Shown: positions 44,019 to 55,575, numbered from the stretch's first letter. The stretch: DNA of 64,000 bases from Syngnathus acus (GCF_901709675.1 NC_051088.1:682001-746000), one strand, 5' to 3'. The notes: generated by a model from the sequence alone, not told the origin. Program-made: numbers and translations.

Positions 44019-45770
44019 AATAGAATAGAATAGAATGCCATTTATTGTCATTTTACAACTTAGTTGTACAACGAAATTCGGAGAGCTGCTCCCTTCCTAC
44101 TGCAAACATTACAAAATTTAAAAAAGTATAAAAGGAAGTCTGAGAATAAAAGTGAAAGATCTTATTTACAGTATGTTCAATGTGGGTATATGTATTAACA
44201 TGAATGAGGTTTGTACAGAAAGTAAATAATACCGTAATTTTCGGACTATAAGTCGCGTTTTTTTTCATAGGGGGGGCGACTTATACTGAGGAGCGACTTA
44301 TATGTGAATTTTTTCAAAAATTTTCAAAAAAAAAAAAAAAAAAGAAAAAGTGAAACCGCGATAAACGAACCGCGATGTAGCAAGGGATTACTGTAATTTG
44401 AATTTCAAGTGACGTAAGCAGTGCGGCGCGGCGTGGCGCGGTGGTTTTTACAAAAAGGACAAAGATTGATCACGGGATGACGAAGATGATGAAGGGCCCC
44501 ACGTACGACCGGCATCATTAGCGGCTTTGTTTGTAAGTGACACGGAGGACGAAGAGTTTGAAGGATTTAATGATTTGGAGTAACACAGAAGGTTTGAAAA
44601 ACTATTATGTCTTTTACGCACGCCCGGTCCTACTCTACGGAGCTCTCTTTAACCTCTGTGGATGGAAGTCTGGGGCCGGCGCTCGGCCGGGTGGCTGTCC
44701 GGGGACGGTGGATGGGGCTCGGACATGGCTTTTACGCACACCCGGTCCTACTCTACGGAGCTCTCTTTCACCTCCATGGATGGAAGTCGGGGGCCGGTGC
44801 TCGGCCGGGTGGCTGTCCGGGGACGGTGGATGCGGCTCGGACATTGCTTTTACGCACGCCCGGTCCTATTCTATGGAGCTCTCTTCCACCTCCGTGGCTG
44901 GAAGTGCCACCTCCGGGGATGGAAGTCCACGCCGCCACACGCCTGGAAGTCCACGCCAGTGCTTGGGTCCTTGTACTTTGTTAACGCTACAATATAGTTA
45001 TATACTAGATCTGTGGAATAACGACGAGGCTGACGTCAGGGCGCACGCGCGGCGTTGTTGACAAAGGACGAGGAATTTGATCGATGGATTTAATGATTTG
45101 GAGTGACAGATGGTTTGATAATATTATTGCTTATATAATAGTTATTTGATATATAATTTATATATCGTTATATGGGCCTGTGGAATATTTTGAAGTGCAA
45201 GCGCCGTCAGCGGCGCGCACCCATTGTTGACATAAAGGACGATCGATGGATTTAATGAATTGGAGTGACACAGATGGTTTTATAAACGTGTTATTTATGT
45301 AATAGTTATTTGAATAACTCTGAATGTTACGTCAGGCCCGTTCTCAGCTCTTCGTTTGTGTTTATGTCACGTTAGCTTACCTATCGTTTAGCCTGTTGTT
45401 GCTCGTTCATGTCTGTTCTTGGTGTTGGATTTTGTCGAATAAATGTCCCCCAAAATGCGACTTATACTCCGGAGCGACTTATATATGTTTTTTTCACGTT
45501 ATTGTGCATTTTATGGCTAATGCGATCTATATTCCGAGCGACTTTTAGTCCGAAAAATACGGTAAATAGTTATTGCACGTAGTTTTTAAAGGAGTATCGA
45601 TGTTGTATTATAGCTGGTGTTGTTTTCTCTCACAGTTCAGAGCGGTGATGGCTCTTGGGAAGAAACTGTTTTTCAGTCTGGTAGTCCTTGTTCGAATGCC
45701 TCTGTAGCGCCTCCCAGAAGGCAAAAAAAAATATGAATGTGGATTAATTAGGGGGTTAAAATTGAGTTGT
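44019..45770 (-). pseudogene. LINE (Rex1-like) 3' end, split by a pogo-type MITE
   Basis: The LINE parts are 44019-44229 and 45565-45770. The tail (AATAGAATAGAATAGAATGC, the inverse of an (ATTCT)n tail) and the 3' UTR (ATTTATTGTCATTTTACAAC, TTGTACAACGAAATTCGG) come first. After the MITE follow FFLPSGRRYRGIRTRTTRLK and NSFFPRAITALN on the minus strand. It is strongly 5'-truncated. Confidence 0.8.
44232..45562. mobile_element. Pogo-type MITE with 118-bp minisatellite
   Basis: Ends CCGTAATTTTCGGACTATAA and, on the right, the inverse of CCGTATTTTTCGGACTAAAA, with TA on both sides (44230-44231 and 45563-45564). Near 44528 a short stretch reads FVSDTEDEEFEGFNDLE then stop, like the acidic C terminus of pogo-type transposases; it recurs decayed near 45080 and 45250. 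Between them a unit of about 118 bp (TTTTACGCACGCCCGGTCCT ... GACGGTGGATGGGGCTCGG) repeats about 2.5 times (44610-44970). The long frames there come from this repeat. Confidence 0.8.
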
Positions 45771-46330
45771 TGCAGGCCAGGCCAGGCCAAACAAGGCCTG
45801 TGATGGCCATTTTGGGACTTCTGGGAGATGGAAATGTCACTTTAATCTTATTGCAATAAAGTACTGTTGTGTTTAAATGACTCGGTAATACATTGAAATG
45901 CTCTTATATCAGTGGTGTAGTAGAAAATACTTGGGTGTACTTTTAATTTTCACTTTTTTAATAAGTCCAGAAAAAAGATGGCTGATTCTTAAGGAAAGGA
46001 TTAGGGCCAGTGAAGAAAAAACAAAAAACGTTGACAGGATTTTTACTTTTTTTCTCAGAATTCTGACTTTAATCTTGGAATTTTGACTTTAAAGGGAGGA
46101 TATAATGGTTTATTTTTTACTAACTGACTTGCATTTCCTCTGAAGTCCACGTATAGGATACAACCTCCACCGCCTATCCGAAAAGGAGGAGCTTTAAACG
46201 GCCACACTCAGCTGAAGCATTTAACACACAATATGATACAACACAGAGTTAAATCTGCAGACAAATCGGCCAGCGTAGTTTAATTTAAGGCAAGAACATA
46301 AAAATACGTCTTTAATCGTGTCTTGAATGC
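45771..46330. other. Intron with one dispersed repeat word
   Basis: No gene. 46120-46230 (TCCACGTATAGGATACAACC ... GGCCACACTCAGCTGAAGCA) matches 63668-63728 in the last intron, so both are copies of an uncharacterised dispersed repeat. Confidence 0.5.
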
Positions 46331-46339
46331 TTCTGCTGA

Positions 46340-46640
46340 GTCCAGAATAATTCAAGATTCAAAGCGTTTATTGTCATATGTACAATGAAAGCACTTTCTT
46401 CGTACAATGAAAGTCTTTCGCTGTTCGTTAGGATGGCAGTGAAAAAGATAGAATTGAAGAATAAATCATGAAATGAAATAGAATAAACAAAGTAAAATAA
46501 AATAGGGGCAGTAATCTGCAAAAATCCACAGAATACAAAAAATATAAAAATACAACTATTTACATTTATACAGGTGAGGAGTGTGCAATAGTGCGTTGCA
46601 GTGCAAAATTGCATTATTTTACTGTACTTACCTGATCCAT
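46340..46640 (-). mobile_element. LINE 3' UTR fragment
   Basis: The plus strand shows AATTCAAGATTCAAAGCGTT then TATTGTCATATGTACAATGA, which is the inverted 3' UTR and tail of a teleost CR1/L2-type LINE (TCATTGTACATATGACAATA in sense). No coding part is left. Confidence 0.6.
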
Positions 46641-46648
46641 GGTTATTA

Positions 46649-47911
46649 CCGTTTTTTCCATGTATAATTCGCAAAATTTAACTAATTTATTGTCCTAAAA
46701 TCCGGGGTGCGCATTATACATGGGTACAATTTTTTTTTTATTTTTTTTTTTTTAAATTTTTTATTTTATTTTTTTTTTTGAAGAAGAAGAAAATCATGGT
46801 ACAACAATTTTTGAAGAAAATCTTGTCACGGATGGAGTGTGGAAAGGAAGAGGGCGACCAAGTGCAGCTTGAACCAGGGTTCATTGGAGGAACTCAAAAC
46901 ACAGACTTGGTAAACTAACATAACTCTCTAACAAAACCAACAACAGGACTGACCGACAAAGACGTGGAACAAAAAGACAGGGGGACATTACCAAAGACAG
47001 GAACAGAAACCTGTGTTATTTTTTAATCTCCATCGCGGACTGGACGTCATACGGAGGCAGTATCACTGCGCATGCGCACTATGGATCCGATGCGAATAGT
47101 CCTCTTCTCTTCTTGACTGACAATGAATGTGATAGTTTAATACATACAATCAGCAAATAACAAAATACGTATTACAGGTAATATTTTATTTCACAACACT
47201 TTGCCTTGTTCCTTTCGTCTCTGCTGTTCACTTCAAACACGCTCCATACGAACGCAATGCTCTCGTATCAGACGCTTGCTCGATCACCTGCTCGTTTGCT
47301 GTCACAATGTACCCTACACAAATCCGAAACATTTGTTGCAGCTCCGAGTCACGACGAGGGGCAAGTTTTGGTTTCCAATAATAAAACATAAATAAATATT
47401 CCTCTTCAACTTCTCTCCCATACTTTTTCACATGTCCGCACGTCACTTTCCTCTCTTTTCATTTTAACCTAACTGATCGCGGTGGTGCCTTTACGGGCAG
47501 TCGGAGAAATCAACGCCAACAAAAAAAATACATCCAGCCTAGTTAAGACCATACCAAAGACTATAAAAATGGGACCCATTGCCTCCTTGCTTGGCACTCA
47601 GCATTAAGGGTTGGAATTGGGGGGTTAGATCACCAAATGATTCCCGAGCGCGGCGCCGCTGCTGCTCACTGCTCCCCTCTCCCCCAGGGGATGGATCAAA
47701 ATCACACGGGGATGGGTCAAATGCAGAGGACAAATTTCACCACACCCAGATGCGTGTGTGACGATCATTGGGACTTAAAAAAAAAAAAAAAAAAAAAAAG
47801 TCAAAATTTGGGTGCGTATTATACATGGCTACAGGCTTTTTTCCAGTATTGACATGCAATTTGTAGGGTGCGTATTATACATGGGGGCGCATTATACATG
47901 GAAAAAAACTG
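46649..47911. mobile_element. TA-flanked non-autonomous element, copy 2
   Basis: Ends CCGTTTTTTCCATGTATAAT and CATTATACATGGAAAAAAAC then TG, with TA on both sides (46647-46648 and 47912-47913). It is homologous to 15029-15888 over both ends and about 400 bp of interior. It has two blocks the first copy lacks: about 46815-47085, with an LTR-like word gcgaccaagtgcagc shared with 29131-29621, and about 47585-47755, a SINE-like stretch (TTAGATCACCAAATGATTCC, CACTGCTCCCCTCTCCCCCA). No transposase. Confidence 0.8.
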
Positions 47912-48024
47912 TACTTTTTATTTGTGACTAACAAACACAAGGATGCGACATTTTGCTTTAAATATGCTGATTGCTTAAGTATTTATGAAGTATTACCTGT
48001 ATACAGTATATTGACAGTTGAATA

Positions 48025-49110
48025 CAAAAATAAATGACAACTATTATACGGACTGCTAAGAAAGATTATTACCATAGATTACTAAAAGACAACAGAAACA
48101 ATGTACGAGCCATGTGGGGTATCCTCAACTCCATAATTAAAAATCAAAATACTACACAAAGTATTTACCCCTCTTATTTTACTGAGAATGAAGAAGCACT
48201 TGACAATATGAATGAAATTGCTAGCAAGTTTAATGAGTACTTTGTGGACATTGGTCAAAAATTAGCTGGAGAACTCACAAGTACTAAAAGGAAAACAAAC
48301 TATGCTTCTTTTAGATATAAATGAGTTATCAACATTGTTTCAAAATGTAAGTCAAAAAAAGTTCTATCCATTGTGATGAAATTGATATGACAACTGTGAA
48401 ATGGGTTTTTGAGGGGATTGCCATGCCTTTAACATACATTTTCAAGTTATCAATTATGTCTGGCAAATGGGCGGCACGGTATCGCACTGGTTAGCACGTC
48501 CGCCTAATAGTTCAGAAGGTGCGGGTTTGATTCCACCTCTCGTTTGCATGTTCTCCCTGTGCCTGCGTGGATTTTCTCGAGGCACTCCGGGTTTCTTCCC
48601 GCATCCCAAAAACATGATTGGTAGGCCAATTGATTGACTCCCATAGGTGTGAGTGCGAGTGCGGCTGGTTATACGTCTCTGTGTGCCCTGCGATTGATTG
48701 GCAACCACTTCAGGGTGTTCCCCGCCTACTGCCCGATGACTGCTGGGATAGAGTCCAGCACACCCGCAACCCCCGTGGGGAGAAGCGTTACAGAAAATGG
48801 AGGGATGGATGGTGTCTGGCAAATTTCATCTTCAACAGAAAAGAGCAAAAGTAACTCCTCTTTACAAAAACTCTGATCTGCACCTATTTATAAACTATTG
48901 TGACATCTCCCTTCTCCCGCAGTTTTCAAATATACTAGAAAATTTTTTTTGATGCCATACTTGAGTCATTTACACAAAAATATAACATATGAACAGATTG
49001 CGACCATGATTATAGGAAAAATCTATCAACTTCAATGGTAATAATTGAAGAAATAACTAATTCTATTGACAGTAACAAACATACTGCCTGAATATTCATT
49101 GATATTCTTT
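48025..49110 (+). pseudogene. LINE X reverse transcriptase, N-terminal part
   Basis: The pre-RT and fingers part of a Jockey-superfamily LINE: AKKDYYHRLLKDNRNNVRAM, SKFNEYFVDIGQKLAGELTS, then in broken frames VTPLYKNSDLH and RKNLSTSMVIIEEITNSIDS, ending at IFIDI, just before the catalytic KAFD. A SINE (48469-48812) interrupts it. The RT resumes at about 59280, after 10 kb of inserted L2. Multiple frame breaks. Confidence 0.82.
48469..48812 (+). mobile_element. tRNA-headed SINE with (ATGG)n tail
   Basis: The head GGGCGGCACGGTATCGCACT, TTAGCACGTCCGCCT and B box GGGTTTGATTCC are followed by the body (TTTGCATGTTCTCCCTGTGC, GTGCCCTGCGATTGATTGGC) and the tail AGAAAATGGAGGGATGGATG. A perfect 12-bp duplication, tgtctggcaaat, flanks it (48457-48468 and 48813-48824). 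It is inserted in LINE X, in opposite orientation to the copy at 33189. Confidence 0.93.
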
Positions 49111-49242
49111 TCTAGTTTTTTTTTTTTTTTTACTCCACTCGGATTCACTCACTCGTCGTCTCGTGAAACCACGTGTCGGGTTTTGGTTGAGATGCAGTCA
49201 CATTTCCCATTACCTATCCGTGGTCTAATCTGGTGACGGGGT

Positions 49243-50145
49243 TTGAGTTTTTCCTTGCTTTTTACGTTTTTTACTCCACTTTTGGGAGTTTACTTTTTTG
49301 AAAGTCGCGGGCCGTCAATCCCTGCCATTTCGACCACGTCACTGTTCGGCTCTCGATCGTCGATCATTGGACACGTAAGTATGGCTGTGGATCAAGAGGT
49401 TTGTACGGCTTCGTGCACCAACTGCACCCTTCTCTTAGAGAGGTTGTCCCTGCTAGAGGGACGTGTCCGCCAGCTAGAGCAGAATAGTGTGATAACTGTA
49501 GTTGTGGCGGACACAGATGCGGGCTGTAGTCAGCCCGTTAGCCCAGTTAGCATTAGCCCCAAGCGGCTTGCTAACTGCGATGAGCCAGTTAAACCGCACA
49601 GTCGTACTAAGTCATCTCGGTCTACTGGCTCTCGCATCTTGGTCATAGGTGACTCCATCACCCGAAACATCACGCTTACAAATCCAGCCACGGTAATGTG
49701 TATCCCTGGAGTCAGAGCACCCGACATAGAAGCTAATCTTAGGGAGCTGGCTCGCAATAGGTCTAGTCAACAGCTAGGTCCAACGACACTAGCTACTCGG
49801 ATATAGTGATACACGTTGGCTCCAATGATGTTAGGATGAGGCAATCAGAGATCACAAAGAAAAACATAGCGAGGACTTGTGATCTCGCCAGAAAGATGAG
49901 TTGGCATTGAGTATTTTTCTCTGATACCCTGCCTGCGAGAGGCACTGATGAGAGGTTCAGTAGATTAGCCTCCCTTAATTGATGGATGGCTGGTTTCTGT
50001 AAGAAGCAGGGACTGTATTTTATAGATAACTGGTCCTCCTTCTGGGGCCGCCCCGACCTGCTGAGGAAGGACGGCCTTCATCCTAACCGTGAAGGCGCCT
50101 TTACTCTTTCAAGGAATAGAGATTTCTGTTTGAACCATTCATGAC
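49243..50145 (+). pseudogene. L2 ORF1 with SGNH-esterase-like domain
   Basis: The first frame (49243-49806) contains CTNCTLLLERLSLLEGRVRQ, a cysteine pair and short coiled coil, then SRILVIGDSITRNITL, the Ser block of SGNH hydrolases. After a frameshift at about 49800 come VIHVGSNDVRMRQSEITK (Asn block) and LRKDGLHPNREGAFTLS (catalytic Asp/His block, near 50075). This coiled coil plus esterase plan is known for ORF1p of L2/CR1 LINEs. There are also stop codons near 49907 and 49981. Confidence 0.85.
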
Positions 50146-50174
50146 AGGTCACTTTAGAGCAGGCCGGGTCACAG

Positions 50175-52723
50175 GTGACTCGGCCACCTGTTAGGATGGG
50201 TTTGGAGTCTGTTAAGTTAAAGTTAACTAGCGCTAGGCTAGATTCCCAGCATGCACATAGCTTCTTGTGTAGACTAGAGCGTCACAGTTTGAATAGTGCT
50301 AGAGTATACATTGACACACTTTCTACTGAGATAGTAGACAAATCCAATCACTCCACCCTGACCGGTCTCATTGATGGAACGGTGCCTGTTCCAGATAATA
50401 TTACATTTTTGCCGAATATTAACTATCAAATTCCTATGGTTGTATCTACCCGCCGCGCTAATTTATAGATAACTACGCCTAGACAACACAATCTTACTCA
50501 TATTCCGTTTAAAAATCCTCCAATAGATACGAACCCTGATCTACCGATTAGACTCAAACTCGGTTTTATGAATATTAGATCACTTCATTCGAAAGCAGTA
50601 CTCGTTAATGACCTCATCACAGAACATAATCTAAATATGTTTGGTCTTTGCGAGACCTGGTTAAAACCTAATGAACTGCTGCCGCTTAATGAGGCCTCGC
50701 CTCCAAATTTTGTGAGCTCGCATGTGGCGCGGCCTCGAAAAAAGGGTGGGGGTGTCGCCCTCATCTCTAATTCCGATCTTAGATTTAGGCCTCGTTCGAT
50801 TAACGTATTTAAAACATTTGAAGTTCTCACTGCCCGATCCACCGCTATACCGTCATTTTATCTTGCTGTTATTTACCGTCCACCCGGCCGGGGCTTACTC
50901 TGGCTTCCTGGATGAATTTTCAGAATTCGTGGCTGATCTAGTGACAAATGCGGATAATATAATAATTATGGGCGATTTCAATATCCACATGAATTTACCG
51001 TCAGAGCCACTTACTTCGGCATTTCAGACTTTAACTGATACGTTTGGTTTTACGCAAGCCATACAGGCAGCAACGCATAAGAATGGAAATACCTTAGATC
51101 TGGTATTATCCCGAGTACTGGCAACCTCAAATATAACAGTACTGCCATACACTACTGTTATGTCTGATCATTACTTAATAAAATTTGAAATTTTAGTTCT
51201 TTGTCAAAGCTAAGAGCGCAATCAGAATTACAGCAGCCGTAATATTAACTCCGTAGCTGCGACTGCGCTATCCGAGTTACTGCCGCCGGCAACTTTCATA
51301 TTTCCCGCATATATCGGCTCTATTGATAATCTTACAAATGAATTCAATGCGACATTATTAAATGCCATCAACTCTGTCGCGCCACTACGTCGGAAAACCC
51401 GCCGTAGGATGCCTACTCTGTGGTTCACAGATGAAACACGTACGCTTAAGCAATTATGTAGAAAGCATGAGCGTAAATGGCGTTTAACCAAACTTGAGGT
51501 TTTCCATCAGGCATGGCGTGACAGCCTCCTGAAATATAAAGATGCGCTTATTTTAGCAAAAACTAATTATTTCTCGCAAGTTATTAATCTCAATAAAACC
51601 AATCCTAAATACTTATTTGATACAGTGGCAAAGCTAACACTACGCCAGCCGACCTCCGATAGCTCCTTCCACTCAGCTGACGAGTTCATGAAATATTTCG
51701 CTCGAAAGATTGAATCCATTAGGGATGAGATCAAGATGACCATTCCAAACGCTCAGTCGAGACCGCCGATTACCGGCGCAGACGATCATGCAATAAACCT
51801 CTCAAATTTTAACAGCCTGTCCCTTGAAAGGCTTACACAATTGGTTAGTGCGGCTAAACAAACAACATGTTTACTCGACCCGCTTCCAGCCAAACTATTT
51901 AAAGAATTATTTCAAATTTTAGGACCGTCCGTCTTAAATAGAATTAATCTGTCTCCTCTGGTATAGTGCCAACAGCCTTTAAAACCGCTATCATTAAACC
52001 GCTTCTTAAGCGACCAAATCTCGACCCGGACTGTGTCAGTAATTATCGGCCAGTTTCAAATCTCCCATTCATAGCAAAACTTCTTGAAAAAGTAGTAGCG
52101 CAGCAGCTTATTGATTACATGGTCGCCAATAATCGATATGAATGTTTTCAGTCTGGTTTTAGAGCTAATCATTCCACCGAGACAGCACTTGCTAAAGTGA
52201 CTAATGAGCTCCTCATAGCTATGGATTCAAACACTTCATCGTTATTGTTATTACTCGATCTTAGTGCTGCCTTCGACACTGTAGTCTTTTAGAGCGCCTT
52301 AAAAGCTGTGCTGGTATTTCAGGTTCAGCACTAGGCTGGTTCTATTCCTATCTATCAGACAGGACGCACCGAGTGGTCCATGGCAATGCAACCTCTGAGC
52401 TCTATAATGTTACGTGTGGTGTCCCGCAGGGATCGGTACTATGACCAATTCTATTTAATATTTATATGATTCCGCTTAGGGACATAATACGTAAATACAA
52501 TATTAGTTTTCAATGTTACGCGGATGACACTCAATTATACTGTAAATGCCGTTATCGATGACAGATCCGCGGGACTGTTGTAATCTTGAGGCGTGCCTTG
52601 CGGAGATTAAGCAATGGATGTCTCTCAATTTCCTTCGTCTTAACCCAGATAAAACTGAGATGTTGATAATTGGTCCAGCTCGTTATCACCACTTATTTAA
52701 GGAAACCACTATAACTATGGATA
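50175..52723 (+). pseudogene. L2 ORF2 endonuclease and reverse transcriptase (first part)
   Basis: Endonuclease: LGFMNIRSLHSKAVLVNDLI, FGLCETWLKPNE, KKGGGVALI, AVIYRPPG, NIIIMGDFNIHMNL and [97 protein letters not shown] and [11 protein letters not shown] (52510). Frameshifts or stops lie near 50880, 51210, 51965, 52290 and 52443. After the pogo insertion it continues TRIAFFHLRDIAKIRPILST (53753), SAAARLLSWERKFDHITPIL (55908) and LHGLAPLYLVDLVVPYVPSR (56340). Confidence 0.88.
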
Positions 52724-53750
52724 ACCGAATATAAGACGATGTTTTTTGCATTGAAATAAGACTGAAAAAGTGGGGGTCGTCTTATATTCGGGCCCTAGAC
52801 ATTCACAACGCTAGAGGGCGCCAGATACCTTCAAAGTGAATGCTGAACTTGACTCCCCAGGCCAAAGAGAACCCGTCACGAAGAAGAAAAATAAAATAAA
52901 TACTAAAAATAGCGGAAGCACGAAGAAAAATAGAATAAATAAATATAGCGGTAGCACGAAGAAGAAAACTAAAAAATAGCGGTAAGAAAGAAAAGACAAG
53001 AAAATAAAAGAAGAGATAACAGAAAATGGAGAATCGTAGCGACAATCTGGAGAAAAGTGCGTCGAATATCGGCCAGGTTAACCGGCAGCTGAGGAGAAGT
53101 TATGACACAAACTTCAAGATGATAGTGATAAATGAGGCAGAGTCTTCAAACAATTGCCAAGCGGCTGTGAAATATGGTGTCACAGAGTGCAATGTACGGA
53201 GATGGAGAGCTAAAAAAGATCGCCTAAAAAATCCTCACAGTCAGAGAAAAGCTTTCCGTGGTCCTCAGAGCGGCCGCTTTCAAGAGTTCGACAGGAGGGT
53301 GCGCGAGAAACGAAAGGACGGGATGCCCATCAGCAGAGCTGTCATTCAGCTCAAGGCCATGGAAATAGCCAAAGAGCGAAACATACCATACAAAAAATGT
53401 TGCATATCAAATGCCCTGGACGGCAGTGAGGATGATGTGCTATGGGAGGAGCCAGCGGAGCCAGAGGATGGGAGTGAGGACAGTGACACTGAGCACAGCG
53501 AGGCAGAGGATGTTTGTGTGGAGTAATGTTCTGACATGACAGATCTCAGCTACTCTCAAGTTTAAACCAGTTTGCATTATTTTATTGCAATGTTTTTTCT
53601 TATTCAGATTGTCATTCGTTTCAGATACACTGTAAATATTTTCTGTTTAAAAATTAAATTAGGTGTTCAAAAAAATTTTTTATATATATATTTTTTTTAA
53701 AAAGGGGGTCATCTTATAATCGGGGCCGTCTTATATTCGGGCCAATACGG
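52724..53750 (+). mobile_element. Pogo-type element, internal deletion derivative
   Basis: The right end is the inverse of CCGTATTGGCCCGAATATAA at 53750; the left end is a shortened ACCGAATATAAGACG at 52724. TA is on both sides (52722-52723 and 53751-53752). A second inner repeat (GTCGTCTTATATTCGGGCC) lies at 52774-52792. It contains one intact frame (53026-53526). It is inserted in the L2 ORF2. Confidence 0.85.
53026..53526 (+). CDS. Pogo-derived DNA-binding-only protein, 166 aa, intact
   Basis: Residues 28-72 (SYDTNFKMIVINEAESSNNC, KYGVTECNVRRWRAKK) form a Brinker/POGK-like helix-turn-helix. Residues about 78-122 (RFQEFDRRVREKRKDGMPIS, AVIQLKAMEIAKERNI) form the CENP-B-type helix-turn-helix. 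The whole DDE catalytic domain is absent, and the frame passes at about residue 122 into the acidic C terminus (KKCCISNALDGSEDDVLWEE). The frame is kept across this deletion. Upstream ATG context is GAAAATGG. By analogy with other DNA transposons, such a product could occupy terminal repeats and repress transposition. Expression is unknown. Confidence 0.8.
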   Translation: MENRSDNLEKSASNIGQVNRQLRRSYDTNFKMIVINEAESSNNCQAAVKYGVTECNVRRWRAKKDRLKNPHSQRKAFRGPQSGRFQEFDRRVREKRKDGMPISRAVIQLKAMEIAKERNIPYKKCCISNALDGSEDDVLWEEPAEPEDGSEDSDTEHSEAEDVCVE

Positions 53751-54139
53751 TAACTAGAATTGCGTTTTTTCACCTTCGTGATATTGCTAAGATTCGTCCA
53801 ATCCTCTCGACCAGTGATGCGGAAACTATTATACATGCGTTTATTACGTCGCACCTGGACTACTGTAACGCATTATTCTCTGGTCTTCCTAAGTCCAGTA
53901 TCAAAAGTCTACAGTTAGTACAAACCGGATTCGGTTGAAGTTGGGAAATTATGTAAAATGTAAATAAAAACAAAATACAATGATATGAAAATCCTTTTCA
54001 ACCTATATTCAATTGAATACACTACAAAGACAACATATTTAATTTTCAAACTCATAAACTATTTTTCAAATAGTAATTAACTTAGAATTTCCTGGCTGCA
54101 ACACGCAGTAGAAGTTGGGAAAGTGCATGTTTACCACTT

Positions 54140-55575
54140 CGTTACATCACCTTTCCTTTTAATAACACTCAAACGTTTTGAAAGAGAGGAGGACTAATTC
54201 TCTTAGCTTCTCATGTGGAATTCTTTCCCATTCTTGCTTGATGAACCGCTTCAGTTGTTCAACAGTCCGGGGTCTTCCCTGTCGTATTTTACGCTTCATA
54301 ATGCGCCACACATTTTCAATGGGAGACAGGTCTGGACTGCAAGCGGGCCAGGGGAGAACCTGGACTGTTTTACTTCGAAGCCGCGCTTTTGTAACACGTG
54401 CAGAATGTGGCTTGGCATTATCTTGCTGAAATAAGACGTCGCTTGGACGGCAGCATATGTTGCTCCAAAATCTCTATGTACTTTTCAGCGTTTATGTTGC
54501 CTTCACAGAAATGTAAGTCACCTATGCCATGGGAACTAATGCACCCCCATACCATCACAGATGTTGGCTTTTGAACTTTGCGTTGATAACAGTCCGGATG
54601 GTCGGCTTCCTCTTTGGTCCAGAGGACACAACGTCCAGTGTTTCCAAAAACAATTTGAAAAGTGGACTCATCAGACCACAAAACACTTTTTCATTGTGCA
54701 TCAGTCCATTTTACATGAGCTCGGGCCCAGAGAACCCAGCGCCGTTTCTGGATGTTGTTCATAAACGGCTTTTGCTTTGCATGGTAGAGTTTTAACCCGC
54801 ACTTACTGATGTAGTGATGAACTGTATTTACTGACAGGGGTTTTCTGAAGTTTTCCTGAGCCCATTTGGTGATATCCTTTACACACTCATATCGGTTTTT
54901 AAGGCAGTGCCGTCTGAGGGATCGTCTGAGGGATCGAAGGTCACGGTCATTCAGTCTTGGTTTCCGGCCGTGGCGCTTATGTGCAGTGATTTCACCAGAT
55001 TCTCTGAACCTTTTGATGATATTATGGACCGTAGATGTTGAAAACCCTAAATTCCTTGCAATTTTGCTTTGAGAAATGTTGTTGTTCTGGTGCTACGACC
55101 ATTCATTCATTTAGGGTTTCCTTTGGGTCATTTGCGGTGCGTTAGCGACATCTATTGGCCACTTCCGGTTTACATGTTGGCGAGTATATTTACGGTTCTC
55201 TTCCTGTTTGGAAAGAGAGTTCAGGGAGACGACGAAGCAGTTGAAGCTAGCGGTTGGCTCAGCTCGGCGAGACAAGTTAGGTTTGCTCGAAAGCGTCACA
55301 GTTGTGATTCCCTACGAGGGCAATGTTGTTTTACAGCTTTCTGTTTTGCACATTTGGGTAAAATAAAGGAGAGGAAAAAGCAGAGGATCGTACGGCATTC
55401 CCTTTGTTGTTCTCCTCACCTAGCTGTTTACGCATGCTGGATAGCTGAATTCCTTACACGTTTAGTGAAGCCAGTATAGTTGTTCTTAAACTGTTCAACT
55501 ATTTTCTCACACAGTTGTGGACTAAGTGTTGAACCTCGCCCCGTCCTTGCTTGTGAATGACTGAGCATGTTTTGG
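54140..55575 (-). pseudogene. Tc1 family a transposase, broken by insertion
   Basis: Minus-strand pieces match the copy at 17140-18134: helix-turn-helix and linker (about 54880-55080 and beyond 55479), MWSDESTFQIVFGNTGRCVL with the first Asp (about 54680), YQRKVQKPTSVMVWGCISSH, and a C-terminal third in another frame (SPDLSPIENVW near 54330). It retains the roughly 25 bp after FGNTG that copy 1 lost, and it has frameshifts near 54430, 54180 and 54720. Confidence 0.85.
55089..55478. mobile_element. Unclassified 390-bp insertion in Tc1 copy 2
   Basis: Absent from the sister Tc1 copy at 16801. Flanked by gttgttct on both sides (55081-55088 and 55479-55486). It begins GGTGCTACGACCATTCATTC and ends CGTTTAGTGAAGCCAGTATA. 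An AATAAA lies near 55360, and a frame of 136 codons crosses it without resemblance to known proteins. It could be a solo LTR or a hAT MITE without clear inverted ends. Confidence 0.6.

Noticed and set aside
44537-45061. 174-codon frame as a possible gene
   Set aside because: It consists of the 118-bp minisatellite plus pogo-type MITE sequence.
47579-47852. Short frames in the TA-flanked element copy 2
   Set aside because: They cover the SINE-like block and a poly(A) stretch.
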